From contig JAFYYV010000025.1 of assembly GCA_017557405.1 (NCBI GenBank), positions 1-64,000 of the forward strand: a DNA stretch of 64,000 nt, read 5' to 3'. Source of the DNA: Prevotella sp. Its GTDB lineage: Bacteria > Bacteroidota > Bacteroidia > Bacteroidales > Bacteroidaceae. Both the position numbers and the translations under genes were made by a program. Shown one piece after another: positions 37,100 to 47,113 of the stretch. A model generated the notes under the pieces. That model was not told where the DNA came from, made no database searches, and was given only the letters and a program-made list of their open reading frames with translations. Numbering within the stretch: the first letter of the stretch is position 1; the number at the start of each line of letters is the position of its first letter.

Positions 37100-38417
37100 C
37101 AAGCACACGCTTTGTTGCGTCTGTAACACGGAATCTGTTATCTGTTCGTTCGTTCGCCACCCATACAATATCGCCATTTGCATCTGTCACAACCAATTGG
37201 CAACGTTTCTCATATAGCGATTTCTTGGCATCTGTCAGGAAATCGCTAATCAATTTCGAACCATTCATTCCGAATGGAACAAAACGATCACCCACAACGC
37301 AAGGGCGAACCATCAACGGAAACACCACCTTGTCAGCATCAAGACAAGCATAGTTGCGGTCTTTCACTATCTGGAAATCGGTGGTTCGTTCAACAATCTT
37401 GACATGAAACTTGATGTTGTCATCATATACATAATTACCCTCAATGGGTAGGCGCATCTGTTTTGTTGGGACAGAATCCGTTCGGTAGATGATGAAACGT
37501 CCCCTATCCATCAACAACGTATGATGCTCGCTCAGCCATTCCCTACCCGATTCCAAGCCTTTATTATCGAAAATGTTTTGTACTTGTGCGGGTGAAAAAC
37601 CGTATGGATTCAATATATTATATAAGGTGTACTCATTCGCAAGAACTTTCAATGCATCATAGACAACCACATCATCGGCCTTCTCAATCATAGCCGTTTT
37701 GACTGTATCTGCGAGTGATTGATTAAGCACTTCTTCTGCCGAACGAAGTCTGGCAGCGGTAATCGCGATATTCTCACTTGCTGATGGATTAATCTCATGA
37801 AGCAAAGGAATGATATTCAGTCGAATCTTGTTTCTGACCACATCAGCCACCAAATTCGTGCTGTCTGTCACATAATCTTGTTTGATGGAAGCAAGGTACT
37901 CAACAATCTCTTCACGACTGACCTCCAATAGCGGACGAAGAATATAATCGTTTCGTGGAGACATTCCAGTCAATCCATGAATTCCAGTTCCTCGAATAAG
38001 ATTGATGAGAATCGTTTCTACCTGATCATCACGATGATGCGCAACACAAATGCCTTGAACATCAAGGTCATTACGCAATTGTTCGAAATAGCGGTAACGA
38101 AGTTCGCGAGCAGCCATTTCGATGCTTACTTTGTGCAACTCAGCATAGGCTTTCGTGTCAAAATGAACGCGATGAAATGGCACATTTAGCCTATTGCACA
38201 ACATCTCACAAAACATCTCATCACGATTGGATTCTTCATCACGCAAGTGGAAATTGCAATGAATGGCTTCCACTTTGTATTCCAACTCCAATAGCACACG
38301 AAGTAAAGCCACGCTATCTGCTCCTCCTGACAATGCCACTAGGTATTTTCCATCGTGTTTCAGCAATTGATGCCGTTCGATGAAATCATGGATTTTATGT
38401 TGGAACTGTTTATTCAA
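37086..38417 (-). CDS. tilS: tRNA(Ile)-lysidine synthase TilS
   Basis: Modifies C34 of tRNA-Ile2 to lysidine so that it reads AUA. The 443 residues show the PP-loop SGGADSVALL (about 30-39), HCNFHLRDEESNRDE, VAHHRDDQVETILINLIRGTG, and the C-terminal TilS domain with VGDRFVPFGMNGSKLISDFLTD. All are normal. Its 3' end overlaps the T9SS plug gene by 14 bases, and its start overlaps the methyltransferase gene end by 8 bases. Confidence 0.95.
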   Translation of the reverse strand: MNKQFQHKIHDFIERHQLLKHDGKYLVALSGGADSVALLRVLLELEYKVEAIHCNFHLRDEESNRDEMFCEMLCNRLNVPFHRVHFDTKAYAELHKVSIEMAARELRYRYFEQLRNDLDVQGICVAHHRDDQVETILINLIRGTGIHGLTGMSPRNDYILRPLLEVSREEIVEYLASIKQDYVTDSTNLVADVVRNKIRLNIIPLLHEINPSASENIAITAARLRSAEEVLNQSLADTVKTAMIEKADDVVVYDALKVLANEYTLYNILNPYGFSPAQVQNIFDNKGLESGREWLSEHHTLLMDRGRFIIYRTDSVPTKQMRLPIEGNYVYDDNIKFHVKIVERTTDFQIVKDRNYACLDADKVVFPLMVRPCVVGDRFVPFGMNGSKLISDFLTDAKKSLYEKRCQLVVTDANGDIVWVANERTDNRFRVTDATKRVLVIYC

Positions 38418-39594
38418 CGTACAAAACCAAACCTTTTAGATATTCGCCTTCGGGGTGATAAATGTTAATGGGATGATCAGCAGGTTGATGCAATTGATGC
38501 AGAATGCGGACCTTGCGCCCTGCTAAAGCAGCTGCCGTAAACACAGCATTACGGAAGTTCTCTTTTGTAACTACCTGACTACAACTGAATGTGAACAGGA
38601 TTCCACCTGGTTTGATGGATTCAAAACCTTTCACATTCAACCGTGTATAACCTTTCAATGCATTGTGAAGTGCCGCACGATGTTTGGCAAATGCTGGTGG
38701 GTCAAGAATGATGAGATCGTATTTGTTCTCGTTCGCATCGAGGAACTTGAATGCATCATCACAGAAAGTCTTGTGACGTTGGTCGGCAGGGAAATTCATC
38801 TCCACATTCCTGTTTGTCAAATCAATGGCTTTGGCGCTACTGTCAACGGAATGCACCAACTGGGCACCACCGCGCAAAGCATAAACAGAGAAACCTCCCG
38901 TGTAACAGAACATATTCAATACACTACGTCCTTTGGAGTATTTCTCCAGAAGCATACGATTCTCACGTTGATCAACAAAGAATCCAGTCTTTTGTCCGCG
39001 AAGCCAATCCACATGGAACCGCAAACCATTCTCAATAGCAGTATTGTCATCACTACCTCCATAAATAAAGCCGTTTTCTTGTCCTAATTCCGCTTTGAAA
39101 GGAAGAGTTGTCTCACTTTTATAATAAACATGAAGAATCCGCTCACCCATCACTTTTGTCAAAGATTGACAAATCTCGTGACGGCTTACGTGCATTCCAA
39201 CACTATGTGCCTGCATAACAGCTGTTTGTCCGTAGCAGTCAATCACCAATCCTGGAAGATTATCACCTTCTCCATGAACCAATCGGTAAGTGTTGTTGTT
39301 GGGATTGTCGGCCACACCAATAGCCAAACGAGTGTCTAAGGCTGATTGCAATCTGCTTTCCCAAAAGGCAGCATCAATCGAAACATCATGGAACGATAAG
39401 ACACGAACGGCAATTGAACCAATTTGGTAATGTCCAATAGCGATGAAATCGCCATTTTCAGCAATCACTCTAACAATCTCGCCCTCCTTCACATCAGCAT
39501 CTGTGTGATGAATGGCTCCTGAGAACACCCAAGGATGGAAGCGCTTCAATGACTCTTCCTTTCCTCTTTTCAAATATACAGTCTTATAATTCAT
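38410..39594 (-). CDS. rlmI: RlmI-type 23S rRNA m5C methyltransferase
   Basis: Predicted SAM-dependent methyltransferase of the YccW/RlmI class that methylates cytosine in 23S rRNA. The 394-residue protein has an N-terminal PUA domain (VYLKRGKEESLKRFHPWVFSGAIHH), a middle domain with DNLPGLVIDCYG, and a Rossmann methyltransferase fold with GQKTGFFVDQRENR, VLNMFCYTGGFSVYA, VDSS, and DLIILDPPAF. The catalytic Cys pattern FSCSQVV lies near the C-terminus. It overlaps tilS by 8 bases and follows the exonuclease gene by 22 bases. The exact target site is inferred from the family. Confidence 0.88.
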   Translation of the reverse strand: MNYKTVYLKRGKEESLKRFHPWVFSGAIHHTDADVKEGEIVRVIAENGDFIAIGHYQIGSIAVRVLSFHDVSIDAAFWESRLQSALDTRLAIGVADNPNNNTYRLVHGEGDNLPGLVIDCYGQTAVMQAHSVGMHVSRHEICQSLTKVMGERILHVYYKSETTLPFKAELGQENGFIYGGSDDNTAIENGLRFHVDWLRGQKTGFFVDQRENRMLLEKYSKGRSVLNMFCYTGGFSVYALRGGAQLVHSVDSSAKAIDLTNRNVEMNFPADQRHKTFCDDAFKFLDANENKYDLIILDPPAFAKHRAALHNALKGYTRLNVKGFESIKPGGILFTFSCSQVVTKENFRNAVFTAAALAGRKVRILHQLHQPADHPINIYHPEGEYLKGLVLYVE

Positions 39595-39616
39595 TCTTCT
39601 TTGATTATTATCTCAT

Positions 39617-40270
39617 TCAGGATTGCTGCTCCTTTGTTTCTGTTTCATCTTTTTCTTCAACGACAATCAACTCATAATCACCACTTTCGCGTAATCGTTT
39701 GATTTCATCGTAGAGATTGATACAAGCCCACGCATCTGTGGCTGCATATATTTTCTGCTTGTCATTCAGCACATCGGCATTCCAATTCGACAGCCTCTGT
39801 CGTTTGCTGATATGCTGGTGGAATATATTGGCATAAAGCTTTTGAAGACTCAAATCTGCAATACCCAAATCACCCACCATATCTTGAATATCAATAAACC
39901 GACCTGGTTCAAAATTGGTTCGCCGGCGCAACATTGTCAAGTCATCGTGCCAAGAAAGGCCAATCATCGGCACTTCTTTGTTCTCCAAAAGTCGAATGAC
40001 AGCAGGGGGCATTCCCATCAAATTCAAACGGAATAGGAAACAGATATCTCTCGATGAAACCTGTAATAATGACACTTGATAGTTCTCGCCTTTGCGAAAT
40101 GAAGGACGCGTCTCTGTATCTACTCCCAATATGTCTTGTGAGAGAAGATAATTGACGGCTTTTTCCGCTTCATTTGCCGTCATTACGACTATGATTCTTC
40201 CAGTAAAATTTACCGATGGAAGCTTTGAAATTTCCTCTTTGTCGAACTTGTTATAAATAGTTTTTTTCAT
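39617..40270 (-). CDS. 3'-5' exonuclease, DEDDy type
   Basis: A 217-residue protein holding one DnaQ/WRN-type 3'-5' exonuclease domain. Motif I is GVDTETRPSF (Asp and Glu) near residue 50, motif II SWHDDLTML, motif III YAATDAWACINLYDEI. The Tyr in YAATD makes it DEDDy. It lacks HRDC domains, so it is not RNase D proper. Substrate (RNA or DNA) unknown. It is first in a minus-strand operon with rlmI and tilS. The C-terminus is Glu/Thr-rich. Confidence 0.88.
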   Translation of the reverse strand: MKKTIYNKFDKEEISKLPSVNFTGRIIVVMTANEAEKAVNYLLSQDILGVDTETRPSFRKGENYQVSLLQVSSRDICFLFRLNLMGMPPAVIRLLENKEVPMIGLSWHDDLTMLRRRTNFEPGRFIDIQDMVGDLGIADLSLQKLYANIFHQHISKRQRLSNWNADVLNDKQKIYAATDAWACINLYDEIKRLRESGDYELIVVEEKDETETKEQQS

Positions 40271-40341
40271 TTTTTATCGATATCGACATGCAAATTTAGA
40301 AAAAAAGTGCGAAAATATATGCGAATATGAGTTTTTTACAG

Positions 40342-40349
40342 TATTTTTG
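40342..40349 (+). promoter_or_regulatory. Probable -7 element of ftsK
   Basis: TATTTTTG at 40342-40349 is 28 bases before ATG 40377. A fitting -33 box is not obvious. Confidence 0.45.
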
Positions 40350-40376
40350 CACTTTGAACAGATAAAACTTGAGATT

Positions 40377-42860
40377 ATGGCAAAGAAAAAAGCTGAACGC
40401 AAACCTAAGAACATTGGTGAAGCGGTCGGATTCAAGAATATTTTCAGCAATGAGAAGACGGATTTCGTGTTGGGAGTCTTCTTGTTGTTGGTGGCTGTCT
40501 ATATCATCATCGCAATGTGTTCATATCTTTCAACTGGTCAAGCCGACCAAAGCATTTTGGAAGACATGCGCCCAGGTGAATGGATGAATAGCGACCATAA
40601 ATTTGCAAATTATTGCGGTTCCATCGGAGCCATCATATCATATACCCTCATTACTGTTAATTTCGGAATAGCTGCTTTCTTCATCCCCGCTTTTGTCATT
40701 CTTGTGGGATTGAGATTGATGGGTGCTTACAAGGTCAACCTTTGGAAGTGGTTCCTAGGAATGGCTTTGGTGATGCTATGGTGCTCTGTCACATTCGCTA
40801 AGTTCCTCACTCCCATTATGAGTGATCAGGTTTATAATCCTGGCGGAAATCATGGGCTTTATTGTGTTCAACAACTCGAAAACATCATAGGCCCTCCAGG
40901 TTTGATGGTTGTGTTGCTTCTTATTGCTTTAGGTTTTCTGACATACTTGAGTGCTGAAACCATCGAAGTGGTGAGAAAAGCGATGAATCCGCTCAAATAC
41001 ATCACTAGTAAAGTGAAACTAACGGTCACAAACACCCAAGATCCTAATTATCAAAGTGATGAACGTGATCGTATTATTGTAACAGATGCCAATAAGGGCA
41101 ATACGTCTTCAAATGTTATTGACACTACCAATTACCAGGATGCCCGCAAAGGTAAGAAAGAAGAACAGGCTCCTATTGTGGTGGATTTGACTCCCGATGC
41201 TGTAGGGGCACAAACTTCGAAGGGCGGTATACGAAAAGAGAACCCAACAAAGACAGATATAGCTGCACCACTAACGGTGGAAACGGGTAAAAATGAAGAT
41301 AAGGCTAAAGGGAACACCCTCTCTGTGGAGGAAATCATGAAAACGCCCATCAACCCACGAGAGCCTTTCTTGAACTATAAATTCCCAAGCCTTGACTTGC
41401 TCAAGAAATATGACGATGGTGGCAAACCCACTATTGACATGGAGGAGATCAAGACCAACAACACGCGTATTGTTGAGGTCCTCAACTCATTTGGCGTTGC
41501 CATCAAGGAAATCCATGCAACCGTAGGACCTACTATCACACTTTACGAGATTACACCTGCTGAGGGAGTGCGTATTTCGAGGATTCAGAATCTGGAAAAG
41601 GATATTGCCCTCAATCTGGCAGCTCTCGGCATTCGTATCATCGCTCCTATGCCTGGCAAAGGAACCATTGGTATTGAAGTGCCAAACAAGAAAGCCAACA
41701 TCGTTTCGATGGAAAGCATCTTGAACTCCAAGAAGTTCCAGGAAACAAAGATGGATCTGCCAATCGCATTAGGAAAAACCATCACGAATGAGGTGTATAT
41801 GGTTGATTTGGCAAAAATCCCTCATCTGCTTGTGGCTGGTGCTACTGGTATGGGTAAATCTGTGGGATTGAATGCCATCATCACCTCGTTGTTATACAAG
41901 AAACATCCCAACGAGCTCAAATTGGTTCTGGTTGACCCGAAGAAAGTAGAGTTCAGCATCTATGCGCCATTAGCCAACCATTTCATGGCCACTTTGCCAG
42001 AGAATGTTGAAGAACCCATCATTACCGATGTGACAAAAGTGGTGCGTACATTAAACTCTCTGTGCAAATTGATGGATTCTCGTTATGATTTGTTGAAGAT
42101 GGCAGGTGCACGTAACGTGAAGGAGTATAATGAGAAGTTCATCAACCACAAACTAGATTTGACCAAAGGCCACGAATACATGCCATACATCGTGGTGCTC
42201 ATTGATGAGTTTGGAGATTTGATCATGACGGCTGGTAAAGAAATAGAGCTGCCTATCGCTCGTATTGCTCAATTGGCACGTGCCGTAGGAATCCACATGA
42301 TTATTGCTACACAACGTCCTACCACCAATATCATCACGGGTACAATCAAAGCCAACTTCCCAGGTCGTATTGCATTCCGTGTGATGTCGCAGATTGACTC
42401 TCGTACCATTCTTGACCAAAAGGGAGCTGACCAGTTGGTTGGAAGGGGCGATATGCTTGTGCTTATTGGAAGCGAGCCTGTGCGCGTACAATGTGCCTTT
42501 GTAGATACTCCTGAAGTTGAACGCATTAACATCTTTGTTGAATCGCAACCAGGTCCTGTTGAACCGCTTGAACTTCCCGAACCAACCGTTGAGGATGATG
42601 GTAGTGGTGGTGATAAGGCTGTTGATACCCACAATCTTGATCCTTACTTTGAAGAGGCAGCACGTGCTATTGTGATGACTCAACAAGGTTCGACGAGCAT
42701 GATACAACGCCGTTTTGCCATTGGATACAATCGTGCAGGTCGATTGATGGATCAGTTGGAAGCTGCTGGAGTCGTTGGAGTCGCACAAGGAAGCAAACCA
42801 CGCGATGTGCTTATTGTGGATGAGAACTCGCTTAATGAATTGCTCGCTAGACTTAGATGA
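40377..42860 (+). CDS. ftsK: DNA translocase FtsK/SpoIIIE
   Basis: Septal motor that pumps the chromosome terminus and activates dimer resolution. The 827 residues have about four membrane segments in the first 200 (e.g. VLGVFLLLVAVYIIIAMCS), a linker rich in charged residues (about 220-310), and the ATPase with Walker A AGATGMGKSVG near residue 490, Walker B VVLIDEFGDL, IIATQRPTTNIITG and a C-terminal gamma winged helix (QRRFAIGYNRAGRLMDQLE). Start ATG 40377 is preferred over 40347, which adds ten residues without pattern. A LolA-like gene follows 127 bases later. Confidence 0.95.
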   Translation: MAKKKAERKPKNIGEAVGFKNIFSNEKTDFVLGVFLLLVAVYIIIAMCSYLSTGQADQSILEDMRPGEWMNSDHKFANYCGSIGAIISYTLITVNFGIAAFFIPAFVILVGLRLMGAYKVNLWKWFLGMALVMLWCSVTFAKFLTPIMSDQVYNPGGNHGLYCVQQLENIIGPPGLMVVLLLIALGFLTYLSAETIEVVRKAMNPLKYITSKVKLTVTNTQDPNYQSDERDRIIVTDANKGNTSSNVIDTTNYQDARKGKKEEQAPIVVDLTPDAVGAQTSKGGIRKENPTKTDIAAPLTVETGKNEDKAKGNTLSVEEIMKTPINPREPFLNYKFPSLDLLKKYDDGGKPTIDMEEIKTNNTRIVEVLNSFGVAIKEIHATVGPTITLYEITPAEGVRISRIQNLEKDIALNLAALGIRIIAPMPGKGTIGIEVPNKKANIVSMESILNSKKFQETKMDLPIALGKTITNEVYMVDLAKIPHLLVAGATGMGKSVGLNAIITSLLYKKHPNELKLVLVDPKKVEFSIYAPLANHFMATLPENVEEPIITDVTKVVRTLNSLCKLMDSRYDLLKMAGARNVKEYNEKFINHKLDLTKGHEYMPYIVVLIDEFGDLIMTAGKEIELPIARIAQLARAVGIHMIIATQRPTTNIITGTIKANFPGRIAFRVMSQIDSRTILDQKGADQLVGRGDMLVLIGSEPVRVQCAFVDTPEVERINIFVESQPGPVEPLELPEPTVEDDGSGGDKAVDTHNLDPYFEEAARAIVMTQQGSTSMIQRRFAIGYNRAGRLMDQLEAAGVVGVAQGSKPRDVLIVDENSLNELLARLR

Positions 42861-42987
42861 TGCCCCTACCCTGTTTGATGTTATTCACAACTCGAAACAA
42901 CAACGTTAAATAAACGAAATGCGGTGTGACTTTTCGTGTTCTACAACGTCATATAGGTGTATAACGATTTTAAAACTAGAAAAGGAT

Positions 42988-43596
42988 ATGAAAAGAATTA
43001 TATTTATCTCACTATTGATGGTTGCAGCCATTTGTGCAAATGCACAAAATGCCACACAAGCACGCAAGGTGCTTGATAAGACAGCCTCCATTATTGGCCG
43101 CAAAGGTGGTGCGAGCGCTAACTTCAAAATATCAAGTGCCAAGATAGGAGCCACCAACGGCACTATTGCCATTAAAGGTAACAAGTTCCACGCCAGTACT
43201 CCTCAAGCCATTGTGTGGTTTGATGGAAAGACGCAATGGAGTTACATGAAATCCACTGATGAAGTGAATGTGACTACTCCAAACGAAGCCCAGCAGATGG
43301 CGATGAATCCCTATCAATTCATCAATATCTACAAGAAAGGTTACACGTTGGGTATGACAACAACAGCGAGCGCATACAATGTGCATCTGACCGCGCAAAA
43401 CACATCTCGTAGTGCCCAGGAACTCTATATCACCATTGATAAGAAGACATATCGGCCAACGCAAGTGAAAATGCGTGAAGGAAAAACTTGGACAACCATT
43501 ACCATCAGCAATTTCCAAGCGAAAGATCAACCTGACGGGGTGTTCGTTTTCAAATCAAAGGACTTCCCAGATGCGGAGGTGATTGACCTCAGATAA
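42988..43596 (+). CDS. LolA-like outer membrane lipoprotein carrier protein
   Basis: A 202-residue periplasmic protein with signal peptide 1-19 (cleavage after ANA). The fold pattern of LolA can be seen: alternating strands, KFHASTPQAIVWFDGKTQWSYMKSTDEVNVTTPN, and NPYQFINIYKKGYTL. LolA chaperones lipoproteins from the inner to the outer membrane. The start ATG 42988 gives the natural signal peptide; the upstream reading from 42919 is unlikely. Location after ftsK is a common arrangement. A terminator follows at 43609-43640. Confidence 0.88.
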   Translation: MKRIIFISLLMVAAICANAQNATQARKVLDKTASIIGRKGGASANFKISSAKIGATNGTIAIKGNKFHASTPQAIVWFDGKTQWSYMKSTDEVNVTTPNEAQQMAMNPYQFINIYKKGYTLGMTTTASAYNVHLTAQNTSRSAQELYITIDKKTYRPTQVKMREGKTWTTITISNFQAKDQPDGVFVFKSKDFPDAEVIDLR

Positions 43597-43608
43597 AGAC
43601 AAATAAAA

Positions 43609-43640
43609 GCGGAGTGTCTTGATGACGCCCCGCATTTTTA
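43609..43640 (+). terminator. Rho-independent terminator after the LolA-like gene
   Basis: The arms at 43609-43618 and 43624-43633 form a GC-rich stem with one mismatch and one wobble around a 5-base loop, followed by ATTTTTA. Confidence 0.7.
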
Positions 43641-43666
43641 CGTTTATACAATAACTTTAAATAAAA

Positions 43667-45184
43667 ATGAATCGCTATCAGATTTTCAAGCAGTTACGTA
43701 AACATCGCAAGTTGGCAGAAAAGCGTGCCATCAACTTCCAACAGAACAAAATAGCCAAATGGCTTGTGTGGATTTTGGGATTACTCATGGTGGGTTATCT
43801 CATTTTCTTTGCCATTATGTTCGCAATGGTTGCAAACGACAGCACTTCAACAACAGCGTTGGAATTGATTTTCGGAATCATGCCTTTTGTACTGCTCATC
43901 GATTTCCTTGTTCGATTCATGGCTCAACAAACGCCTGCACAACTTGTGAAACCATACATATTGCTACCCATACCCAAGAATGTCTGTATCGATTCGTTTG
44001 TACTCACATCGCTTTTCAATACGGGCAACCTCATTTGGTTTGCCATGTTGATTCCTTATGCCCTCATGTCCGTACTTTTCAGTTATGGATTCTGGGCAAC
44101 CATAGGAATGCTGTTGTGTTATTATCTGTTCATTTTGGCCAATAGCCAGTGGTATTCAATCGTCAGAACGTTGATTAACAACACGATGAAATGGTGGTTG
44201 CTTCCCATATGCGTATATGCAATTGCGGCTCTTCCCATCATCATCAAGAAGGGAAGTGAACAGGGATTCGAGAATTTCTTCGATTTCTACGCTTCCATCG
44301 GAACTGCTATCGAAGAAGGAAGCATTCTCCCCTACCTCATTGCATTGGCATTACTTTTAGTGTTGGCTTACATCAATCGTCATTTGCAAATTGTCAATGT
44401 TTGGCGTGAAATATCGCGTGTTGAAAAGACCACTCACTTGAAGAGTGTCAGCCGCTTCTCATTCCTCGATCGATATGGTGAGATCGGACAATACATCCAA
44501 CTCGAGATCAAGACTATCATGCGCAACAAGAATCCTCGCAAAGGATTCATTTTCGCAACAGCCATTGTGCTCATGTTCAGCCTTCTCATTTCGTTTACAA
44601 CCGTATATGACAGCCAGTTCATGACCAATTTCTGGTGCATTTACAACTATGTCATTTATGGTTCCATGATGATTTTGAAAGTGATGTGCAACGAAGGCAA
44701 TTACATCGATTGCTTGATGGTGCGTCGTGAGAACATTCTGAAGTTGCTCCGTGCAAAATACATCTTCTATTGCCTCCTCTTGTTCCTTCCTTTCCTTCTC
44801 ATGCTTCCTACCGTTTTCAGCGGTAAATGGTCAATTCTTATGCTGATTGCTTATGGTGTTTTCACAGCAGGTTTCCAATATTTCCTGTTCTTCCAGATGG
44901 CCGTCTTCAACAAGCAAACAACACCTCTCAACACGAAGTTCCTCAGCAAGAATGGAATGGAAAACAACTACTATCAACTCTTGGTTGAAATGGTGGCATT
45001 CTTCCTGCCCCTTCCTTTCATTTCTGTTCTTCAGGCCATGTTGGGTAATACGGCGGCTTACATAACAATGTTGGTCATCGGCCTCGCATTCATCTTCACC
45101 TATCCGATTTGGATGCGCAACATCTATCATCGTATGATGAAACGTAAGTATATTTTGCTCGAGGGCTTTAGGGCATCAAGATAA
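43667..45184 (+). CDS. Multi-pass membrane protein, DUF5687-like (ABC-permease-like)
   Basis: A 505-residue integral membrane protein with about 11 to 12 hydrophobic segments, for example WLVWILGLLMVGYLIFFAIM near residue 34 and IYNYVIYGSMMILKVMC near 325. N-terminal KQLRKHRKLAEKRAINFQQNKIAKWL and the loop RVEKTTHLKSVSRFSFLDRYGEIGQYIQLEIKTIMRN-type segment recall the Bacteroidetes DUF5687 family, thought to be ABC transporter permeases. The partner ATPase usually lies next to it, but here the following gene is kdsB. The assignment is tentative. Confidence 0.75.
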   Translation: MNRYQIFKQLRKHRKLAEKRAINFQQNKIAKWLVWILGLLMVGYLIFFAIMFAMVANDSTSTTALELIFGIMPFVLLIDFLVRFMAQQTPAQLVKPYILLPIPKNVCIDSFVLTSLFNTGNLIWFAMLIPYALMSVLFSYGFWATIGMLLCYYLFILANSQWYSIVRTLINNTMKWWLLPICVYAIAALPIIIKKGSEQGFENFFDFYASIGTAIEEGSILPYLIALALLLVLAYINRHLQIVNVWREISRVEKTTHLKSVSRFSFLDRYGEIGQYIQLEIKTIMRNKNPRKGFIFATAIVLMFSLLISFTTVYDSQFMTNFWCIYNYVIYGSMMILKVMCNEGNYIDCLMVRRENILKLLRAKYIFYCLLLFLPFLLMLPTVFSGKWSILMLIAYGVFTAGFQYFLFFQMAVFNKQTTPLNTKFLSKNGMENNYYQLLVEMVAFFLPLPFISVLQAMLGNTAAYITMLVIGLAFIFTYPIWMRNIYHRMMKRKYILLEGFRASR

Positions 45185-45228
45185 AAGAAACTATCAGATA
45201 GAATTCATCGTGCAAAACTATTGACAAT

Positions 45229-45984
45229 ATGAGATTCATAGCCATCATCCCCGCACGCTATGCCTCCACTCGTTTTCCAGGCAAACCTCTTGCTATGTTG
45301 GGCGGGAAAAGCGTTATTCAAAGGGTATATGAACAAGTATCGAAAGTACTTGAGAATGTATATGTGGCCACAGATGACCAACGCATTTTTGAGGTCGTAG
45401 AGTCGTTTGGAGGTAATGTAGTCATGACCTCCACGAATCATAAAAGTGGGACAGATCGAATTCAGGAGGCTATTACAAAGATAGGTGGAAATTGGGATGT
45501 GGTTGTCAACGTGCAAGGTGATGAACCTTTCATTCAGGCTTCGCAAATTGAAACCGTTTGTCAATGTTTCGATGATTCGGAAACACAAATTGCCACGCTC
45601 GGAAAACCTTTCAATGATATGGATTCGGTGTGCAATCCCAATTCTCCGAAAATAGTGGTCGACAATCGGCAATACGCTATGTATTTCTCGCGGAGTGTCA
45701 TTCCTTTCGTTCGAGGAAAGGAAAAAGAAACGTGGCTGGAACATTATCCTTTCCTAAAACATATTGGTTTATACGCCTACCGAACCAATGTTCTTTCCGA
45801 AGTAACTAAACTTCCTCAATCTTCCCTCGAAATAGCTGAAAGTCTCGAACAATTGCGTTGGTTGCAAAATGGTTATAGAATCAAAGTGGGAATCACCGAT
45901 GTAGAGACTGTAGGCATTGATACGCCTGAAGATCTTGCTCGTGCAGAAGAGTTTTTGAAAGAACAAAATAATGCGTTTATTTAG
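45229..45984 (+). CDS. kdsB: 3-deoxy-manno-octulosonate cytidylyltransferase (CMP-KDO synthetase)
   Basis: Activates KDO with CTP for lipopolysaccharide core synthesis. The 251 residues show the KdsB signature: IIPARYASTRFPGKPL at 6-21, VYVATDDQRIFEVV, HKSGTDRIQEA, VVNVQGDEPFI, and FLKHIGLYAYR. It belongs to the same pathway as kdsC at 23018. It starts 44 bases after the membrane protein gene. Repeat array D begins 6 bases past the stop. Confidence 0.96.
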   Translation: MRFIAIIPARYASTRFPGKPLAMLGGKSVIQRVYEQVSKVLENVYVATDDQRIFEVVESFGGNVVMTSTNHKSGTDRIQEAITKIGGNWDVVVNVQGDEPFIQASQIETVCQCFDDSETQIATLGKPFNDMDSVCNPNSPKIVVDNRQYAMYFSRSVIPFVRGKEKETWLEHYPFLKHIGLYAYRTNVLSEVTKLPQSSLEIAESLEQLRWLQNGYRIKVGITDVETVGIDTPEDLARAEEFLKEQNNAFI

Positions 45985-45990
45985 CTTTTG

Positions 45991-46078
45991 TCAATGGCCA
46001 CAAATGAGCTTGTCAAAGCTATGGAATGAGACGGTCAAAGACCACAAATGACAAGGTCAAAAGCCACAAATGACAAAC
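45991..46078 (+). repeat. 22-base-period intergenic array D (4 units)
   Basis: Units begin at 45991, 46013, 46035 and 46057, exactly 22 bases apart. They follow TCAAAG-N6-AATGAC plus tail, with the variable words GCCACA or ACCACA (three times) and CTATGG (once). The array sits between the convergent genes kdsB and the CDF transporter, on the 3' side of both. Confidence 0.9.
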
Positions 46079-46095
46079 GTGTTGTTTTTCTTTGA

Positions 46096-46980
46096 TTATT
46101 TCACGGGTTCCATGTGAATGGTTACGTGTGTTTGTGCACCAAAACGATCTTTGAGTTTGTGCTCGATAGCGGTAGCTCGCTCGTGAACTTCATGCAAAGA
46201 CAAATGGCCGTCCATACGCACATGAGTTTCGATTGCAATGTGATTGCCAATACGGCGAGTGCGGAGGTTATGTGGTTGTTGCACATCGGGAAACGATCGG
46301 ATGATGTTGATAATCTCCTCTTCCATCTCAGCAGAAAGGGAGCCCTCAGTCAGTTCACCAATACTGGTTTTCAACAATTCAACCGCCACTTTGACGAGCA
46401 TCGCACCAACAACGATAGAAGCCAACGGATCGAGAACTGTCCAACGATTTCCTAACAAAATGGCTCCACCGATACCGATGGCTGCACCAATCGATGAAAG
46501 AGCATCGCTTCGATGATGCCAAGCGTTGGCAATCATGGCTTGCGACTCCAATGCTTTTCCGCGAAGAGCCGTATAACGATAGAGCAATTCCTTGATGATA
46601 ATCGATAATAATGCCGCCCACAACGCCAATGTGCTAGGTGCCTCCAATTGTTCTCCGTTAAACCAAGCCACCAACTTCGAGCAACCTGCAACAATAATGC
46701 CAATTGCGGCTCCCATCAAAGCCACTCCTATAAGGAACGAAGCGAATGTCTCAAACTTTCCGTGCCCATAATCGTGTGATTCGTCTTGCGGTTTGGCGCT
46801 GATGCGTACGAATACAAGTACCACCAAGTCGGTCAGGAAATCAGACAACGAATGTACAGCATCGGCAATCATAGCCGAACTATGTCCGAGCGTGCCAGCT
46901 ATGAATTTGAATGCCATTAGGGCAATATTTCCCAAGCTGCCGACAAGTGTTACTTTGTATATTTCTTTCTCGCGAGTCAT
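46096..46980 (-). CDS. Cation diffusion facilitator (CDF) transporter
   Basis: A 294-residue metal-proton antiporter, probably exporting Zn, Fe or Mn from the cytoplasm. About six membrane segments and a C-terminal metal-binding domain. The transmembrane metal site is visible as AMIADAVHSLSDFLTD (HSLSD) and NAWHHRSDALSSIG. The cytoplasmic domain has PHNLRTRRIGNHIAIETHVRMDG and HEVHERATAIE. ATG 46980 is preferred to 47010, which would add ten residues. The CDF metal specificity cannot be read reliably. Confidence 0.93.
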   Translation of the reverse strand: MTREKEIYKVTLVGSLGNIALMAFKFIAGTLGHSSAMIADAVHSLSDFLTDLVVLVFVRISAKPQDESHDYGHGKFETFASFLIGVALMGAAIGIIVAGCSKLVAWFNGEQLEAPSTLALWAALLSIIIKELLYRYTALRGKALESQAMIANAWHHRSDALSSIGAAIGIGGAILLGNRWTVLDPLASIVVGAMLVKVAVELLKTSIGELTEGSLSAEMEEEIINIIRSFPDVQQPHNLRTRRIGNHIAIETHVRMDGHLSLHEVHERATAIEHKLKDRFGAQTHVTIHMEPVK

Positions 46981-47113
46981 GAGGTTCAAAATTCGAATGC
47001 AAAAATACAAAGAATTGTGGATATTGCATTCATTTTTGGAGATGCTTTTTTCAATTAATAATATTTAACCTTAAATATTTGGCGAAAATCGAAGAATATT
47101 CAGAAAATATTTG

